A program made the position numbers and the translations under genes. The notes under the pieces are model-generated. The model searched no databases and was not told the DNA's origin. It saw only the letters and a list, made by a program, of their open reading frames with translations. A DNA stretch of 64,000 bases from REEP01 sp964517265. Lineage in GTDB: Bacteria > Pseudomonadota > Alphaproteobacteria > Rhodospirillales > Defluviicoccaceae. The stretch spans positions 1-64,000 of the forward strand of contig CAZFBS010000004.1 of assembly GCA_964517265.1 (NCBI GenBank), in the 5' to 3' direction. Of this stretch, positions 34,388-44,124 are shown piece by piece (the stretch's first letter is position 1; each line of letters starts with the position of its first letter).

Positions 34388-35407
34388 TCAGGGAAAGCGG
34401 CTTGTCGTGTCTGCCTGCCGTGCGCCCAGTTCGCCCTGAAGGGCGCGGCAGTAGAGGTCCCGATCGACGTTGCCGCCCGAGCAGACAACGGCGACGGAGC
34501 GGCCGCGGATGTGCATGGACCCCAGCAGGACGGCGGCAAGCGCCACCGCACCGCCGGGCTCGACCACCAGCTTGAAGTGCTCGAAGGCGATTGCCATCGC
34601 CTCCGCTGCCGCTGCATCGGAGACGCTAAGGCCGCCTGACAGCAGGCGGGAATTGATGCGGAACGTCAGCACGCCTGGACGGCTGACGGTGAGGGCATCG
34701 CAAATCGTGTGCCCCGGCGTGATGGTGACCGGCAGACCCGCCGCCAGGGATCGCTGAGTATCTGCAAAACTGTCCGGTTCAACCGCGAAAACTTGCGTGC
34801 CCGGGGAGCGGGCCGCGAGCGCCACGGCAATGCCGGCAGAGAGCCCACCGCCGCTGCACGGGACCAAAACCGTATCGAGGGTGCATCCCAGCGCCTGGGC
34901 CTGCTCTGCCAGCTCAAGCCCGACGGTTCCCTGGCCCGCAATGATGAGCGGATCGTCGAACGGCCGGATCATCACCCGGCCCTCACGCTCTGCGATGGCG
35001 GCGGCAATCGCTTCACGATCCTCTGCCGCCCGCTCGTAGAACACCACCTCGGCGCCCCACGCCCGGGTCGCGTTGATCTTCGTCCGCGGCGCATCCAACG
35101 GCATCACGATGACGGCGGACACATTCAGCATTCGGGCTGCTGCGGCCACGCCCTGGGCGTGGTTGCCCGATGAGTAGGCGACGACGCCGCGCCGGCGCTC
35201 TTCGGCGCTGAGATGGCTCATGCGGTTGTAGGCGCCACGGAACTTGAACGAGCCGGTTTGCTGCAGTCCTTCCGCCTTGACCAACAGCCGCGCCCCGATC
35301 CGCTCGTTGAGCAGCGGAGATTCCAAAAGCGGGGTCCGCACTGCAACGGGTGCAAGACGTTCTGCGGCCGCCTCGATGGCCAAGACGTCGACCGGCAGGC
35401 CGCTCAT
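34388..35407 (-). CDS. Threonine/serine dehydratase (fold type II PLP enzyme)
   Basis: 339 aa from ATG 35407 (MSGLPVDVLAIEAAAERL), which overlaps the HAD gene's stop (ATGA); a longer frame is unsupported. Lys55 in SFKFRGAY binds PLP; SSGNHAQGVA and PCSGGGLSAG bind the cofactor phosphate and carboxylate. No C-terminal ACT domain, so it is the catabolic or serine-racemase-like type. Third gene of the slt-HAD-dehydratase operon. Confidence 0.9.
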   Translation of the reverse strand: MSGLPVDVLAIEAAAERLAPVAVRTPLLESPLLNERIGARLLVKAEGLQQTGSFKFRGAYNRMSHLSAEERRRGVVAYSSGNHAQGVAAAARMLNVSAVIVMPLDAPRTKINATRAWGAEVVFYERAAEDREAIAAAIAEREGRVMIRPFDDPLIIAGQGTVGLELAEQAQALGCTLDTVLVPCSGGGLSAGIAVALAARSPGTQVFAVEPDSFADTQRSLAAGLPVTITPGHTICDALTVSRPGVLTFRINSRLLSGGLSVSDAAAAEAMAIAFEHFKLVVEPGGAVALAAVLLGSMHIRGRSVAVVCSGGNVDRDLYCRALQGELGARQADTTSRFP

Positions 35408-36093
35408 TCCCCTAGCAGGTCGGGAAGCTCGGCGAGGGTGGAAATCTCGCATTCTGCTCGGCCGGGCAGTTGTTCCGGCTGCGCCTTGCTGCGGTTGATC
35501 CAGACCACCCGGAAGCCGAAGTGCGCCGCACCCGAGACATCCCAGCCATTGGCGGAAACGAAGCAGATCCTCTCCGCCGCGATCCGGAGGCGATCGACCG
35601 CCAGCTGGTATGTGCTGGGATGGGGTTTGTAGATCTGGACCGCATCAACCGAAATGATCTCGCCCAACTGGCGTTCGATCCCGGCCCGGCGCACCGCCGC
35701 GATCAACATGCTGGGCGAGCCGTTCGAGAGGATCGCGGTGCGACGGCCCGAGGACCGGATGGCTTGCAGTACGTCCGGAACCTCGGGGTAGGCGTCTAGA
35801 ACGAAGTAGAGCTCCATCAGACGCACGCGCAGGCGCTCATCGGTCAGACCGAGCGAAGCCATCGCATAATCGAGACTCTGGCCGGTAATGTGCCAGAAAT
35901 CGACATAATCGCCCCGCAGGCTGCGCAACCATGTGTATTCCAGCTGCTTGGCGCGCCATAGGATCGTCAGCGCGTCGACCGCCTCGCCAAGCTCGTCGCG
36001 ACATCGCTCGGTCGCTGCGCCGATGTCGAACAAGGTCCCATAGGCGTCGAACACGCATGCGTCGATGGTGTCCAGCGTTGCTCCCGCCATCAA
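35404..36093 (-). CDS. L-2-haloacid dehalogenase (HAD type II)
   Basis: 229 aa. Nucleophile Asp16 in FDAYGTLFD, substrate-site LEYTWLRSLRGDY, SNGSP, YKPHPSTY and SANGWDVSGA, all in the order of L-DEX/DhlB. It should convert L-2-haloalkanoates to D-2-hydroxy acids. The window therefore has both HAD-type and DehI-type haloacid dehalogenase folds. Follows slt by 59 bp and overlaps the dehydratase start. Confidence 0.94.
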   Translation of the reverse strand: MMAGATLDTIDACVFDAYGTLFDIGAATERCRDELGEAVDALTILWRAKQLEYTWLRSLRGDYVDFWHITGQSLDYAMASLGLTDERLRVRLMELYFVLDAYPEVPDVLQAIRSSGRRTAILSNGSPSMLIAAVRRAGIERQLGEIISVDAVQIYKPHPSTYQLAVDRLRIAAERICFVSANGWDVSGAAHFGFRVVWINRSKAQPEQLPGRAECEISTLAELPDLLGE

Positions 36094-36152
36094 TCCTGCC
36101 CCGTCTTTGTTGCGGATGCTGCTTTATCGCCGCCGTGGCGGCGGGGTCAAGA

Positions 36153-38141
36153 TCAACGAAGAAGATCCATCTCGAGCATCTTCGGGGTGACCCCGCCATT
36201 GACCTTGCTGCGATAGACTTGAAGGTGCTCCAGGATACGCTGAACATAGTTTCGCGTTTCGTTGAACGGGATCCGTTCGATCCAATCGATCGCGGCGTCG
36301 AGATCTCCTCGCGGATCGCCAATTTCCGCACGCCACTGGTGGGCCCGATACGGACCTGCATTGTAGCCGGCAAGCGCGAGCACGTACGATCCTTCGAACC
36401 GCTTCAGCACCGAGCCGAAATAGTTCTGACCGAGGGTCAGGTTGTAGTCGGTGTCGGTAAGCAGGCGGCCGGCGGAGTAGGGCATCTTGAGCTTGCTTGC
36501 CACCTCCCGGGCGGTGCCCGGCATCAGCTGCATCAGGCCGCGCGCGCCGGCGGAACTGATCGCGTCGCGCCGATACGCGCTTTCCTGCCGGATGATCGCC
36601 AGCACCAGGGGATGCTCGACCGAACGGGCGGATCCGTGACCCAAGGGGCCCGCTGCGATCTTCGGCACCGGCAGGGTCGGATAGCCAGCATCGACAAGAA
36701 CATCGCCTCCTTCAGCGTTGCGTTTGGCGACGGTGATGGCAAGGTCAGGCCGCCCCTTGGCGTCGGCAAGGGCGGCGGTCAGTGCGCGCCAGCCCGGTGT
36801 CTCGCGGACGGCGGCGAGGCTGACCAGAAATGGCGCCGCAAGATCCGTCTGCTGGAGGGCGTTGAGCAGGCGAACCGCCGCAACCAGCTCGTTCTCTTCG
36901 AACGCCCGGCGCTCTTCGGCCGTGGGTTGCGGATCGGGCGGGAACGACAAGGGCCGGTCCGGTGCCACCCGCGCGGCAGCCAACTGGCCGTAGTATGTCG
37001 TCGGATGGCCGGCCGCTTTCTGATACCACCCATTCGCATCCCCGCTCTCGCCCAGCGCCTCGGCGGCGCGCCCACGCCAATAGGCCCCGCGGGCAAGGCT
37101 GATCGGGTATTTGACTTCGTTGTACATTTTCTCGAAGTGACGCTTGGCCGCCTTCGGATCATTGAGGAAGCGCAAGGCGAGCCAACCGGAAAGCCATTCC
37201 ATGTCGGCGAATTCCGCGCCGGTACTGAGGGCGTGACCACTGGCGATTCGGTAGGCCTCCCGGTAACGGCGGTCCGCCAGCGCGCGCCGCGCCAGGATCT
37301 GTCGCTCGGCAGCCCACAGCCGGGGCTCACTCGCGTCCAGCCGATGACGCAAAATCAACTCGTTCGCGTCCGCTGTACGATCTTTCATGCGCCGCCAGCG
37401 AATCCGCTCGTAAATGAGGCCCGGGTCGTTCTGCAGGCGGGGCGGGACTCGGGCGACGGCGCCGTCAACGCCGGCCGCCATCGAACGCAGTTGCATGCGT
37501 GCCATGGCCAGAGCGCGCCTGTCGCCATCGACCCGCGCCAGCATCCGCGACGCCTCGCTCGCGCGTCCCTCCCACAAGAGCCGTTCAAGCCGTTCCGCAT
37601 GATCGGAGGGCGACAGCATGCTGCCGAATTCCCGCAGGAAGCTCTCCTCGGTGGCGGGCGGAAATGAGCCGCTGATCCAGGCGCTGCGAGCGGCGGCGCG
37701 CGCCTTCTCCCGATCGCCGGTGGCAACAAGCGCCCGCCCGAACATGATCCTGCCTTGCGTGGTGACGGGATCGTAGGTGCGGAACCACTCGAGAATGCGC
37801 CGCGGCGGCGTGCCGGGCGTCATTGCTTCCTCGGCCCGCTGCCGCATCAGCCTTTGGTACGGCCAGTCGGGATTGTCGGCGATAAACGCGGCGATCTGCT
37901 CGAAGGAGGCGCCGCTGTTTTCCTGGGTGGCCTGATGCCAGCGCATCAGCTTGACGGCCAGCGGATTGCGGACACCGCCGATCGTGTTCCAGGCTTGCGT
38001 CCACTCACCGTGGCCGGCTGCCCGGAAGGCCTTGTGCGCAAGATCGCTTTCGCCAGCGGAGAGACTTTGGCCATCCACGTCTCTCCCGGAGGTGCACAAG
38101 ACGCTGACAATCAACAACGTGATCCACGTCCTTCGACTCAT
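36153..38141 (-). CDS. slt: Soluble lytic murein transglycosylase (Slt70-like)
   Basis: 662 aa. Signal peptide (WITLLIVSVLCTSGRDVDG), a long alpha-superhelical U-domain, and a C-terminal SLT domain with catalytic Glu520 in RQESAY, GARGLMQLMPGTA and LALAGYNAGPYR. Cleaves peptidoglycan strands in the periplasm, leaving 1,6-anhydro ends. First in a minus-strand operon and divergent from dapA. Confidence 0.95.
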   Translation of the reverse strand: MSRRTWITLLIVSVLCTSGRDVDGQSLSAGESDLAHKAFRAAGHGEWTQAWNTIGGVRNPLAVKLMRWHQATQENSGASFEQIAAFIADNPDWPYQRLMRQRAEEAMTPGTPPRRILEWFRTYDPVTTQGRIMFGRALVATGDREKARAAARSAWISGSFPPATEESFLREFGSMLSPSDHAERLERLLWEGRASEASRMLARVDGDRRALAMARMQLRSMAAGVDGAVARVPPRLQNDPGLIYERIRWRRMKDRTADANELILRHRLDASEPRLWAAERQILARRALADRRYREAYRIASGHALSTGAEFADMEWLSGWLALRFLNDPKAAKRHFEKMYNEVKYPISLARGAYWRGRAAEALGESGDANGWYQKAAGHPTTYYGQLAAARVAPDRPLSFPPDPQPTAEERRAFEENELVAAVRLLNALQQTDLAAPFLVSLAAVRETPGWRALTAALADAKGRPDLAITVAKRNAEGGDVLVDAGYPTLPVPKIAAGPLGHGSARSVEHPLVLAIIRQESAYRRDAISSAGARGLMQLMPGTAREVASKLKMPYSAGRLLTDTDYNLTLGQNYFGSVLKRFEGSYVLALAGYNAGPYRAHQWRAEIGDPRGDLDAAIDWIERIPFNETRNYVQRILEHLQVYRSKVNGGVTPKMLEMDLLR

Positions 38142-38335
38142 CCAACAACGTCCTCCAGTGCCGGCCGTGCTTGGTCCTGTTGTAGAGGCACAAAATAATT
38201 GTGTCGCTCAGGAACTCGCCAGTTTAACGAGATTATTTCATCGCTGCAAGCGTACCTAAAGCTGCATGTTTGCAAACGAGCACAGGATCGCTATCGTGCC
38301 TTCCGGTAGATTGGGAATGTCCGCGGAGAATTTTT

Positions 38336-39211
38336 ATGTTTTCAGGATCAATCGTAGCGTTGATCACGCCGTTCCAGAACGGGGCCTTCGACGAAGACGC
38401 CTACCGGGCGTTGATCGAGTGGCACATCGAGCAGGGCACCGACGGGCTCGTCCCGTGCGGGACAACGGGCGAATCACCAACCCTTACGCACGACGAACAC
38501 AAACGCGTCGTCGAGGTATGCGTGGAGGCTGCGGCCAAGCGCGTCCCGGTGATTGCCGGCACCGGCTCGAACGCCACCGAGGAGGCCATCGCGCTGACCC
38601 GGCACGCGAAGGCGGTCGGCGCCGATGCTGCGCTGGTGGTCACGCCCTACTACAACAAACCCACTCAGGAAGGGCTGTACCAGCATTACAAGGCGATCCA
38701 TGACGGCGTCGCGCTGCCGGTCATCATCTACAACATTCCGGCGCGCTGCATTGTCGACATGAGCGTCGAGACGATGGCCCGGCTCGCCAAACTGCCGAAC
38801 ATCGTCGGCGTGAAGGATGCGACCCAGGATCTCGCCCGGCCGATCCGAACGCGGATGACGATCGGGGCGGACTTCTGCCAACTCTCCGGCGAGGACGGGA
38901 CTTTGTTGCCGTTTCTTGCGGCGGGCGGGCATGGGTGCATCTCGGTGACGGCCAACGTGGCCCCGGCGCTCTGCGCCGAGGTTCACCGCGCGTGGCGCCA
39001 GGGTGATATTGCCACCGCGCAACAGCTTCATGAGCGACTGATGCCGCTGCACGGTGCCTTGTTCTGTGAGACCAGCCCGGCGCCGGTCAAATATGCGGCG
39101 AGCCTGCTCGGAAAATGCCGGAACGATGTGCGTCTACCCCTGGTCGCAATCGGCGAGGCCAGCAGGGAAACGGTGCGGCAAGCGATGATCCATGTCGGCA
39201 TCTTGAGTTGA
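38336..39211 (+). CDS. dapA: 4-hydroxy-tetrahydrodipicolinate synthase
   Basis: 291 aa from ATG 38336 (FSGSIVALITPFQNG), preceded by GGAG at 7 nt. Tyr in VTPYYNKPTQEG, Schiff-base Lys in NIVGVKDATQDL, and CGTTGESPTL are present. Condenses pyruvate and aspartate semialdehyde for lysine and meso-DAP. SmpB follows by 21 bp. Confidence 0.97.
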   Translation: MFSGSIVALITPFQNGAFDEDAYRALIEWHIEQGTDGLVPCGTTGESPTLTHDEHKRVVEVCVEAAAKRVPVIAGTGSNATEEAIALTRHAKAVGADAALVVTPYYNKPTQEGLYQHYKAIHDGVALPVIIYNIPARCIVDMSVETMARLAKLPNIVGVKDATQDLARPIRTRMTIGADFCQLSGEDGTLLPFLAAGGHGCISVTANVAPALCAEVHRAWRQGDIATAQQLHERLMPLHGALFCETSPAPVKYAASLLGKCRNDVRLPLVAIGEASRETVRQAMIHVGILS

Positions 39212-39232
39212 TGCCGGAAGATGACGTGAGCA

Positions 39233-39709
39233 ATGGCAGCAACCCGCCGCAAAAGCGAAACGGGCACGATCGTCGCGCAGAACCGCCGGGCCCGCTACGA
39301 CTATGCCATCAGCGAGACCTTCGAGGCAGGGATCATCCTGGAAGGGACTGAAGTCAAGTCCCTGCGCCAGGGCCACGCATCGATCGCCGAGGCCTATGCG
39401 ACGCCGCAAGGCAACGAGATCTACCTGGTCAATGCGCACATCCCCGAATATCAGTCGGCCAAGCACTTCGGCCACGAGCCCAAGCGTCCCCGCAAGCTGC
39501 TGCTGCGCCGGCGGGAAATCAGCAAGCTGGTTGGGGCCGTCCGCCGCAAGGGGATGGCCCTTGTCCCCCTCTCGATTTATTTCAATGCGCGCGGGCTGGC
39601 GAAGGTCAATCTGGCGCTGGCCGAGGGAAAGCGCAAAGTGGACAAGCGCGCCGCCGTCAAGGATCAGGAATGGAAGCGGCAGAAAGAAAGGCTGCTTCGC
39701 GCGCGCTGA
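39233..39709 (+). CDS. smpB: tmRNA-binding protein SmpB
   Basis: 158 aa. AQNRRARYDYAISETFEAG, the GTEVKSLRQGHASIAEAY core and the basic helical tail (ALAEGKRKVDKRAAVKDQEW) match SmpB. It brings tmRNA to stalled ribosomes. The tmRNA gene itself was not found in the window. Confidence 0.97.
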   Translation: MAATRRKSETGTIVAQNRRARYDYAISETFEAGIILEGTEVKSLRQGHASIAEAYATPQGNEIYLVNAHIPEYQSAKHFGHEPKRPRKLLLRRREISKLVGAVRRKGMALVPLSIYFNARGLAKVNLALAEGKRKVDKRAAVKDQEWKRQKERLLRAR

Positions 39710-39772
39710 CTGGCCGGTCTGATGGTGCGAGGGGTGCCGTCGGCGAGCGGCCCCCTATATAAACATTAGGGT

Positions 39773-39792
39773 CGGGATGAGCATTCATCCCG
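39773..39792. terminator. Hairpin between smpB and egtB
   Basis: CGGGATGA, GCAT loop, TCATCCCG; 8-bp perfect stem, no T-run. An AT-rich TATATAAACATTA (39756-39768) just before it could be a -10 region for egtB. Confidence 0.4.
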
Positions 39793-39865
39793 GATATCAG
39801 GGGTCTGTTGTCGCGCGCCGGGGGTTGCTGCCGGGGTACAGCAGGCAGTCAGGGAGGGTCCCGTC

Positions 39866-41212
39866 ATGACGATGGCTGCCGAAATTCAGTCTGACATCAA
39901 GAACATGGGTGCGTGTGAGCGCGACGTCGCCTACCGCCGTTTTCGCGACACCCGGGCGTGGAGCGAGCGGCTTGCGGCGCCGTTGTCCCCGGAAGATCAG
40001 ACGGTGCAGTCGATGCCGGATGCAAGCCCGGCGAAGTGGCACTTGGCCCACACGACATGGTTTTTCGAGACGTTCATTCTTGGGCCTCAAGTGCCCGATT
40101 ACGAAGTTTTCGATTCCAGGTTCGGCTACCTGTTCAATTCCTATTACGATGCCGTGGGCGCACGCCACCCGCGGCCGCAACGGGGGCTGCTGACGCGGCC
40201 GTCGGCGGCGCAGGTTCTTGCCTACCGGGCGCACGTGGACCGCGCCATGGACACCTTCATAGCCGACGCCGACGCCCGGCAATGGCGCGCGGCCGCGCCT
40301 CTGGTGACACTCGGGATCAACCACGAACAGCAGCACCAGGAGTTGCTGCTGACGGACATCCTTCATCTTTTCTCGTTGAATCCGGTCAAACCGGCCTATC
40401 GAACGGATGCTTTCAAAGAAACGCGTGCCGCCGCGATAGCGGCGTTGTCGTGGATTGACTTTGCCGGCGGTGTTACGGAAATCGGCCATGGCGGGGACGG
40501 TTTTGCCTTCGACAACGAGGGGCCGCGTCACCCGGTTCTGGTTGCGCCGTTCCGATTGGCGAGCAGGCTGACGACCAATGGCGAGTGGAAGCGGTTCATT
40601 GCCGAGGGCGGATACCGGCGTCCCGAGTTCTGGCTTTCGGATGGCTGGGCAACGGTTCAGGCCGAAGGGTGGACAGCTCCCCTTTACTGGCAGGAACAAG
40701 AGGATCGCTCGGGCGCCTACCTCGGCATGACCTTAGGGGGCCTGACGCCGATCCGCGACGCCGATCCGGTCTGTCATGTCAGTTACTACGAGGCCGACGC
40801 CTACGCCCGGTGGGCCGGCAAGCGCCTGCCGACGGAAATGGAGTGGGAGATTGCCGCCAAAGACGTTCCCTTGAGCGGTAATCTGCGGAACTCCCAGCAT
40901 CTGCGGCCGTGCCCTGTCATGGCGGAGCCCGCCTCTCGCGAGGCGGGGTCCGGCGAGAACGGGCAGCTGCGGCAGATGATCGGCGACGTCTGGGAATGGA
41001 CCCAGAGCGCTTATCAGCCGTACCCAAGTTTCAGGGCCTCGCCCGGTGCCGTCGGCGAATACAATGGGAAATTCATGTGCAATCAGTTCGTCCTGCGCGG
41101 TGGTTCCTGTGCCACGCCGGACGATCACATCCGGATCACCTATCGCAACTTTTTCTATCCGCACCAGCGCTGGCAGTTCACCGGCGTCCGTCTCGCGGAG
41201 GACGTCCAGTGA
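39866..41212 (+). CDS. egtB: Ergothioneine synthase EgtB (sulfoxide synthase)
   Basis: 448 aa. N-terminal DinB-like helical domain with iron-binding WHLAHTTWFFE (His59/62) and GINHEQQHQE (His153, His157), then a formylglycine-generating-enzyme-like domain (GGDGFAFDNEGPRHPV ... GGSCATPDDHIRITYRNFF). Catalyses O2-dependent C-S bond formation on trimethylhistidine. AGGGAGGG precedes the ATG. GTGA overlap joins it to egtD. Whether it uses cysteine or gamma-glutamylcysteine cannot be told by eye. Confidence 0.96.
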   Translation: MTMAAEIQSDIKNMGACERDVAYRRFRDTRAWSERLAAPLSPEDQTVQSMPDASPAKWHLAHTTWFFETFILGPQVPDYEVFDSRFGYLFNSYYDAVGARHPRPQRGLLTRPSAAQVLAYRAHVDRAMDTFIADADARQWRAAAPLVTLGINHEQQHQELLLTDILHLFSLNPVKPAYRTDAFKETRAAAIAALSWIDFAGGVTEIGHGGDGFAFDNEGPRHPVLVAPFRLASRLTTNGEWKRFIAEGGYRRPEFWLSDGWATVQAEGWTAPLYWQEQEDRSGAYLGMTLGGLTPIRDADPVCHVSYYEADAYARWAGKRLPTEMEWEIAAKDVPLSGNLRNSQHLRPCPVMAEPASREAGSGENGQLRQMIGDVWEWTQSAYQPYPSFRASPGAVGEYNGKFMCNQFVLRGGSCATPDDHIRITYRNFFYPHQRWQFTGVRLAEDVQ

Positions 41213-42210
41213 GGGCGCTCAAAGGCTGGCGCACGGCCCCCGGGCAGGAGGATGCCTGCTCCTACCGGTTCTACGACCTCAAGCCGAGCCCCGAGGACTT
41301 TCGAGCCGAGGTTCTCGCAGGGCTGGGGCGGCCGCAAAAACGGATCCCCAGCAAGTTCTTCTATGACGAGAGAGGATCGCATCTTTTCGAGCAGATCTGC
41401 GCGCTCGAAGAGTATTATCCGACCCGTACGGAGATCGCGATCCTGCGGCAGCTTCCCGAGCGGATCACGCGGCATTTCCCCGAGCGGGCGGTGGTGGTGG
41501 AATTCGGAACCGGCTCCTGCGTCAAGATCCGGCTGTTGCTGAATGCCTTGAGCAACCCGCTCGCCTACGTCCCGATCGATATCTCCCGCCAACACCTGAT
41601 CGAGGCTGCGGAGCGGATCGCCGCCGATTATCCCTCGCTGTCGGTATCGGCGGTCTGCGCCGATTTCGCTGGCGCTGTCGAGGTTCCGCCGGGTGTTCCA
41701 CTAAGTCCGCGGATCGGCTTTTTCCCGGGATCGACCATCGGCAACTTCACACCGGACGAGGCCACTGCGCTGCTCCGGCGGATTGCGAAGACCTTGGGGC
41801 CCGGGGCGCTCTTTCTCGCCGGGGTCGACCTGAAGAAGGACGAGAGCGTGCTTCATGCCGCCTACAACGACGGCGAAGGGGTGACGGCGGCCTTCAACCT
41901 CAACCTGCTACAGCGCATCAACACCGAGATCGGTGCCGATTTCGACCTCGACCGGTTTTCACATCACGCGTTCTACAACGCCGATGAGGGGCGGATCGAA
42001 ATGCATCTGGTGAGCCGGGATACGCAAGCGGTTCATATCGACGGACACACCTTCTCGTTCCGGCAAGGCGAGACGATCCATACCGAAAACGCCTACAAGT
42101 ATTCCATCGGCGAGTTCCGGGACTTGGCCGCACGCAGCGGCTTCACGCCGGTTTCGACCGCCTGTGATCGGTCCGATCTGTTCTGCCTGCACTGCCTGAC
42201 AGTGGCATAG
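41209..42210 (+). CDS. egtD: L-histidine N-alpha-methyltransferase EgtD
   Basis: 333 aa from GTG 41209 overlapping the egtB stop. RIPSKFFYDERGSHLFEQIC, EFGTGSCVKIRLLL (SAM site), YVPIDISRQHL, FFPGSTIGNF and HTENAYKYS are EgtD motifs. Makes hercynine from histidine in three methylations. No egtA, egtC or egtE is present around the pair. Confidence 0.96.
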   Translation: MRALKGWRTAPGQEDACSYRFYDLKPSPEDFRAEVLAGLGRPQKRIPSKFFYDERGSHLFEQICALEEYYPTRTEIAILRQLPERITRHFPERAVVVEFGTGSCVKIRLLLNALSNPLAYVPIDISRQHLIEAAERIAADYPSLSVSAVCADFAGAVEVPPGVPLSPRIGFFPGSTIGNFTPDEATALLRRIAKTLGPGALFLAGVDLKKDESVLHAAYNDGEGVTAAFNLNLLQRINTEIGADFDLDRFSHHAFYNADEGRIEMHLVSRDTQAVHIDGHTFSFRQGETIHTENAYKYSIGEFRDLAARSGFTPVSTACDRSDLFCLHCLTVA

Positions 42211-42288
42211 ACCGTCCCTCCCGCCGCTTGCCCGCAGCGCGTGCGGGTGCCGTTCGGCGCTGAAGACTGTGATTTTTGTCGGCGGACC

Positions 42289-42984
42289 TCACTCCGTGGG
42301 GAACTGCCGCGCGCCGAACAGGATCGAGCGGGTGTTCTCATCCATTTCCCGGTTCAGGTCCATCCGCACCGGCGGCACCTGCAGGCCGCGCTGAACAGCC
42401 GGCCGCTGATCGATTGCCTCGAACCAGCGCTTGAGGTTGGGATGGCGATCGAGGTCCTGGCCTTGCCGCTTCCAGGGCCGGATCCAGGGAAAACACGCGA
42501 TGTCTGCAATGGAATAAGTGCCCGCCAGATACTCGACCTCGCCAAGCCGCCGGTTCATCACGCCGTAAAGCCGGCGTGCCTCGTTGGTATAGCGCTCGAT
42601 CGCATAGTCGATCTGCTCGGGTGCGTAGTGCCGGAAGTGATGGTTCTGGCCCAGCATCGGCCCGAGCCCGCCCATCTGAAACATCAGCCACTCGATGACG
42701 GCGTAGCGCGCCCGCATCTCCGAGGGCATCAGCTGGCCGCTCTTTTCGGCAAGGTACATCAAGATCGCGCCCGACTCGAACAGCGAGAGGGAGCGGCCGT
42801 CCGGGCCCTCATGATCGACAATCGCCGGGATCTTGTTGTTCGGGCTGATCTTGAGGAAAGACTCGTCGAACTGATCGCCCTTGCCGATGTCGATCGGAAT
42901 GACCTTGTACGGCAAGCCCAGTTCCTCGAGCATGATCGAGACCTTGTAGCCGTTTGGCGTGGACCATGTGTAGAGATCGATCAT
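42289..42984 (-). CDS. Glutathione S-transferase family, YfcG/Ure2p-like
   Basis: 231 aa from ATG 42984 (IDLYTWSTPNGYKVSIMLEE). The TPNGYKV motif (Asn in place of a catalytic Ser/Cys), SPNNKIPAI and ESGAILMYLAEK mark the nu-class/YfcG group, which has disulfide-bond reductase activity with glutathione. The frame opens 18 codons earlier but the extra part is basic and non-family. Convergent with egtD. Confidence 0.92.
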   Translation of the reverse strand: MIDLYTWSTPNGYKVSIMLEELGLPYKVIPIDIGKGDQFDESFLKISPNNKIPAIVDHEGPDGRSLSLFESGAILMYLAEKSGQLMPSEMRARYAVIEWLMFQMGGLGPMLGQNHHFRHYAPEQIDYAIERYTNEARRLYGVMNRRLGEVEYLAGTYSIADIACFPWIRPWKRQGQDLDRHPNLKRWFEAIDQRPAVQRGLQVPPVRMDLNREMDENTRSILFGARQFPTE

Positions 42985-43094
42985 TCCGGCATCCCTTCGT
43001 CGCGTTCGTCGCCTCCGTTGGCGCAAATTGCTATCCATGGCGGCCGCGTCAAGGGTAACCTCCGGATCGATTGACAGCGCTGGAGGACAAACTC

Positions 43095-43322
43095 ATGACA
43101 ACGCCGCTCCTTCATCTCGTCTTCGGTGGGCAAGTGAAAGATCCTCGCGGGGTCGACTTCGTCGATCCGGCGTCACTCGACATCGTCGGGATCTTCCCCG
43201 ACTACCAAACCGCGCTGACGGCGTGGCGGGGTGTCAGCCAGAAACATGTCGACCATGCCCACATCAAGTACGTGATCGTCCACCTGCACCGCCTGCTCGA
43301 TCCGCAAACGGAGCAGCCTTGA
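43095..43322 (+). CDS. DUF4170 family protein
   Basis: 75 aa from ATG 43095 (GGAGG 7-11 nt upstream). HLVFGGQVKDPRGVDFVDP and GIFPDYQTALTAWRGVSQKHVDHAH are conserved in the alphaproteobacterial DUF4170 family of unknown function, normally a short alpha/beta protein. Stands alone between the GST and thrH, both of which point the other way. Confidence 0.88.
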   Translation: MTTPLLHLVFGGQVKDPRGVDFVDPASLDIVGIFPDYQTALTAWRGVSQKHVDHAHIKYVIVHLHRLLDPQTEQP

Positions 43323-43368
43323 GAGCTCCGCGGCGCCGGGCTGGGAGCAGACCGCGCAAGGGGCAGCC

Positions 43369-44028
43369 TCAACCAGCCGTTTCCGAAGCGCCCACGGGAG
43401 ACGGGGCGGCGTGCGGCAGCCGGGGAGCGTCCGCCGCGGCATCGATCGCGGCCGCCAGGGCGGCGTAGTCTTGCACCACCGGGAACTGCGGAAACTCTTC
43501 GACGACATTGGCGGGAGCGCGAAACAGAATGCCGGTGCTGGCGGTGCTCAACATCGAAATGTCGTTGTAGGAATCCCCGACGGCGGTGACCTCGAACTGC
43601 AACTCGCGCAAGGCGGCGACGGCCGCCCGCTTGTGGTCGCGCATGCGCAGCCGATAGCCGACGATCGCACCCGCCGGGTCGACCTCGAGCTGATGGCAGA
43701 ACAACGTCGGCCAGTCGAGCTGCTGCATCAACGGTTTCGCGAAGTCGTAGAACGTGTCGGAGAGGATCAGGACCGGCCACCGCTCGCGCAACCCGGACAG
43801 GAACGCATGAGCGCCATCCAGGGGCCGCATCGCGCCGATGACGGACTGAATGTCGGCCAGCTTGAGCCCATGCTCCGAGAGAATGCGAAGGCGCTGCCTC
43901 ATCAGGACGTCGTAGTCGGGGATATCGCGGGTGGTCGCGCGCAGCGAGTCGATGCCGAAGGTCTCGGCGACACCGATCCACACCTCCGGTACAAGAACCC
44001 CCTCCAGATCGAGACAAACGAGCTTCAC
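43369..44028 (-). CDS. thrH: ThrH: phosphoserine phosphatase/homoserine phosphotransferase
   Basis: 219 aa. HAD nucleophile Asp in CLDLEGVLVPEVW, ILSDTF, and VGDSYNDISML; this text is specific to the ThrH group, which dephosphorylates phosphoserine and can pass phosphate to homoserine. A C-terminal Ala/Pro tail (DAPRLPHAAPSPVGASE) extends the usual length of about 203. Last gene of the NYN-UDG-thrH minus-strand run. Confidence 0.92.
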   Translation of the reverse strand: MKLVCLDLEGVLVPEVWIGVAETFGIDSLRATTRDIPDYDVLMRQRLRILSEHGLKLADIQSVIGAMRPLDGAHAFLSGLRERWPVLILSDTFYDFAKPLMQQLDWPTLFCHQLEVDPAGAIVGYRLRMRDHKRAAVAALRELQFEVTAVGDSYNDISMLSTASTGILFRAPANVVEEFPQFPVVQDYAALAAAIDAAADAPRLPHAAPSPVGASETAG

Positions 44029-44124
44029 CGGCGCACCTCCCTGCCAACGTGATCAGACCGGGTGCGATATAGCAGGCGGGCGCTCATTGCCGCAAATGCC
44101 GTCTCGCCTGGCTTCCCTGCCTTC

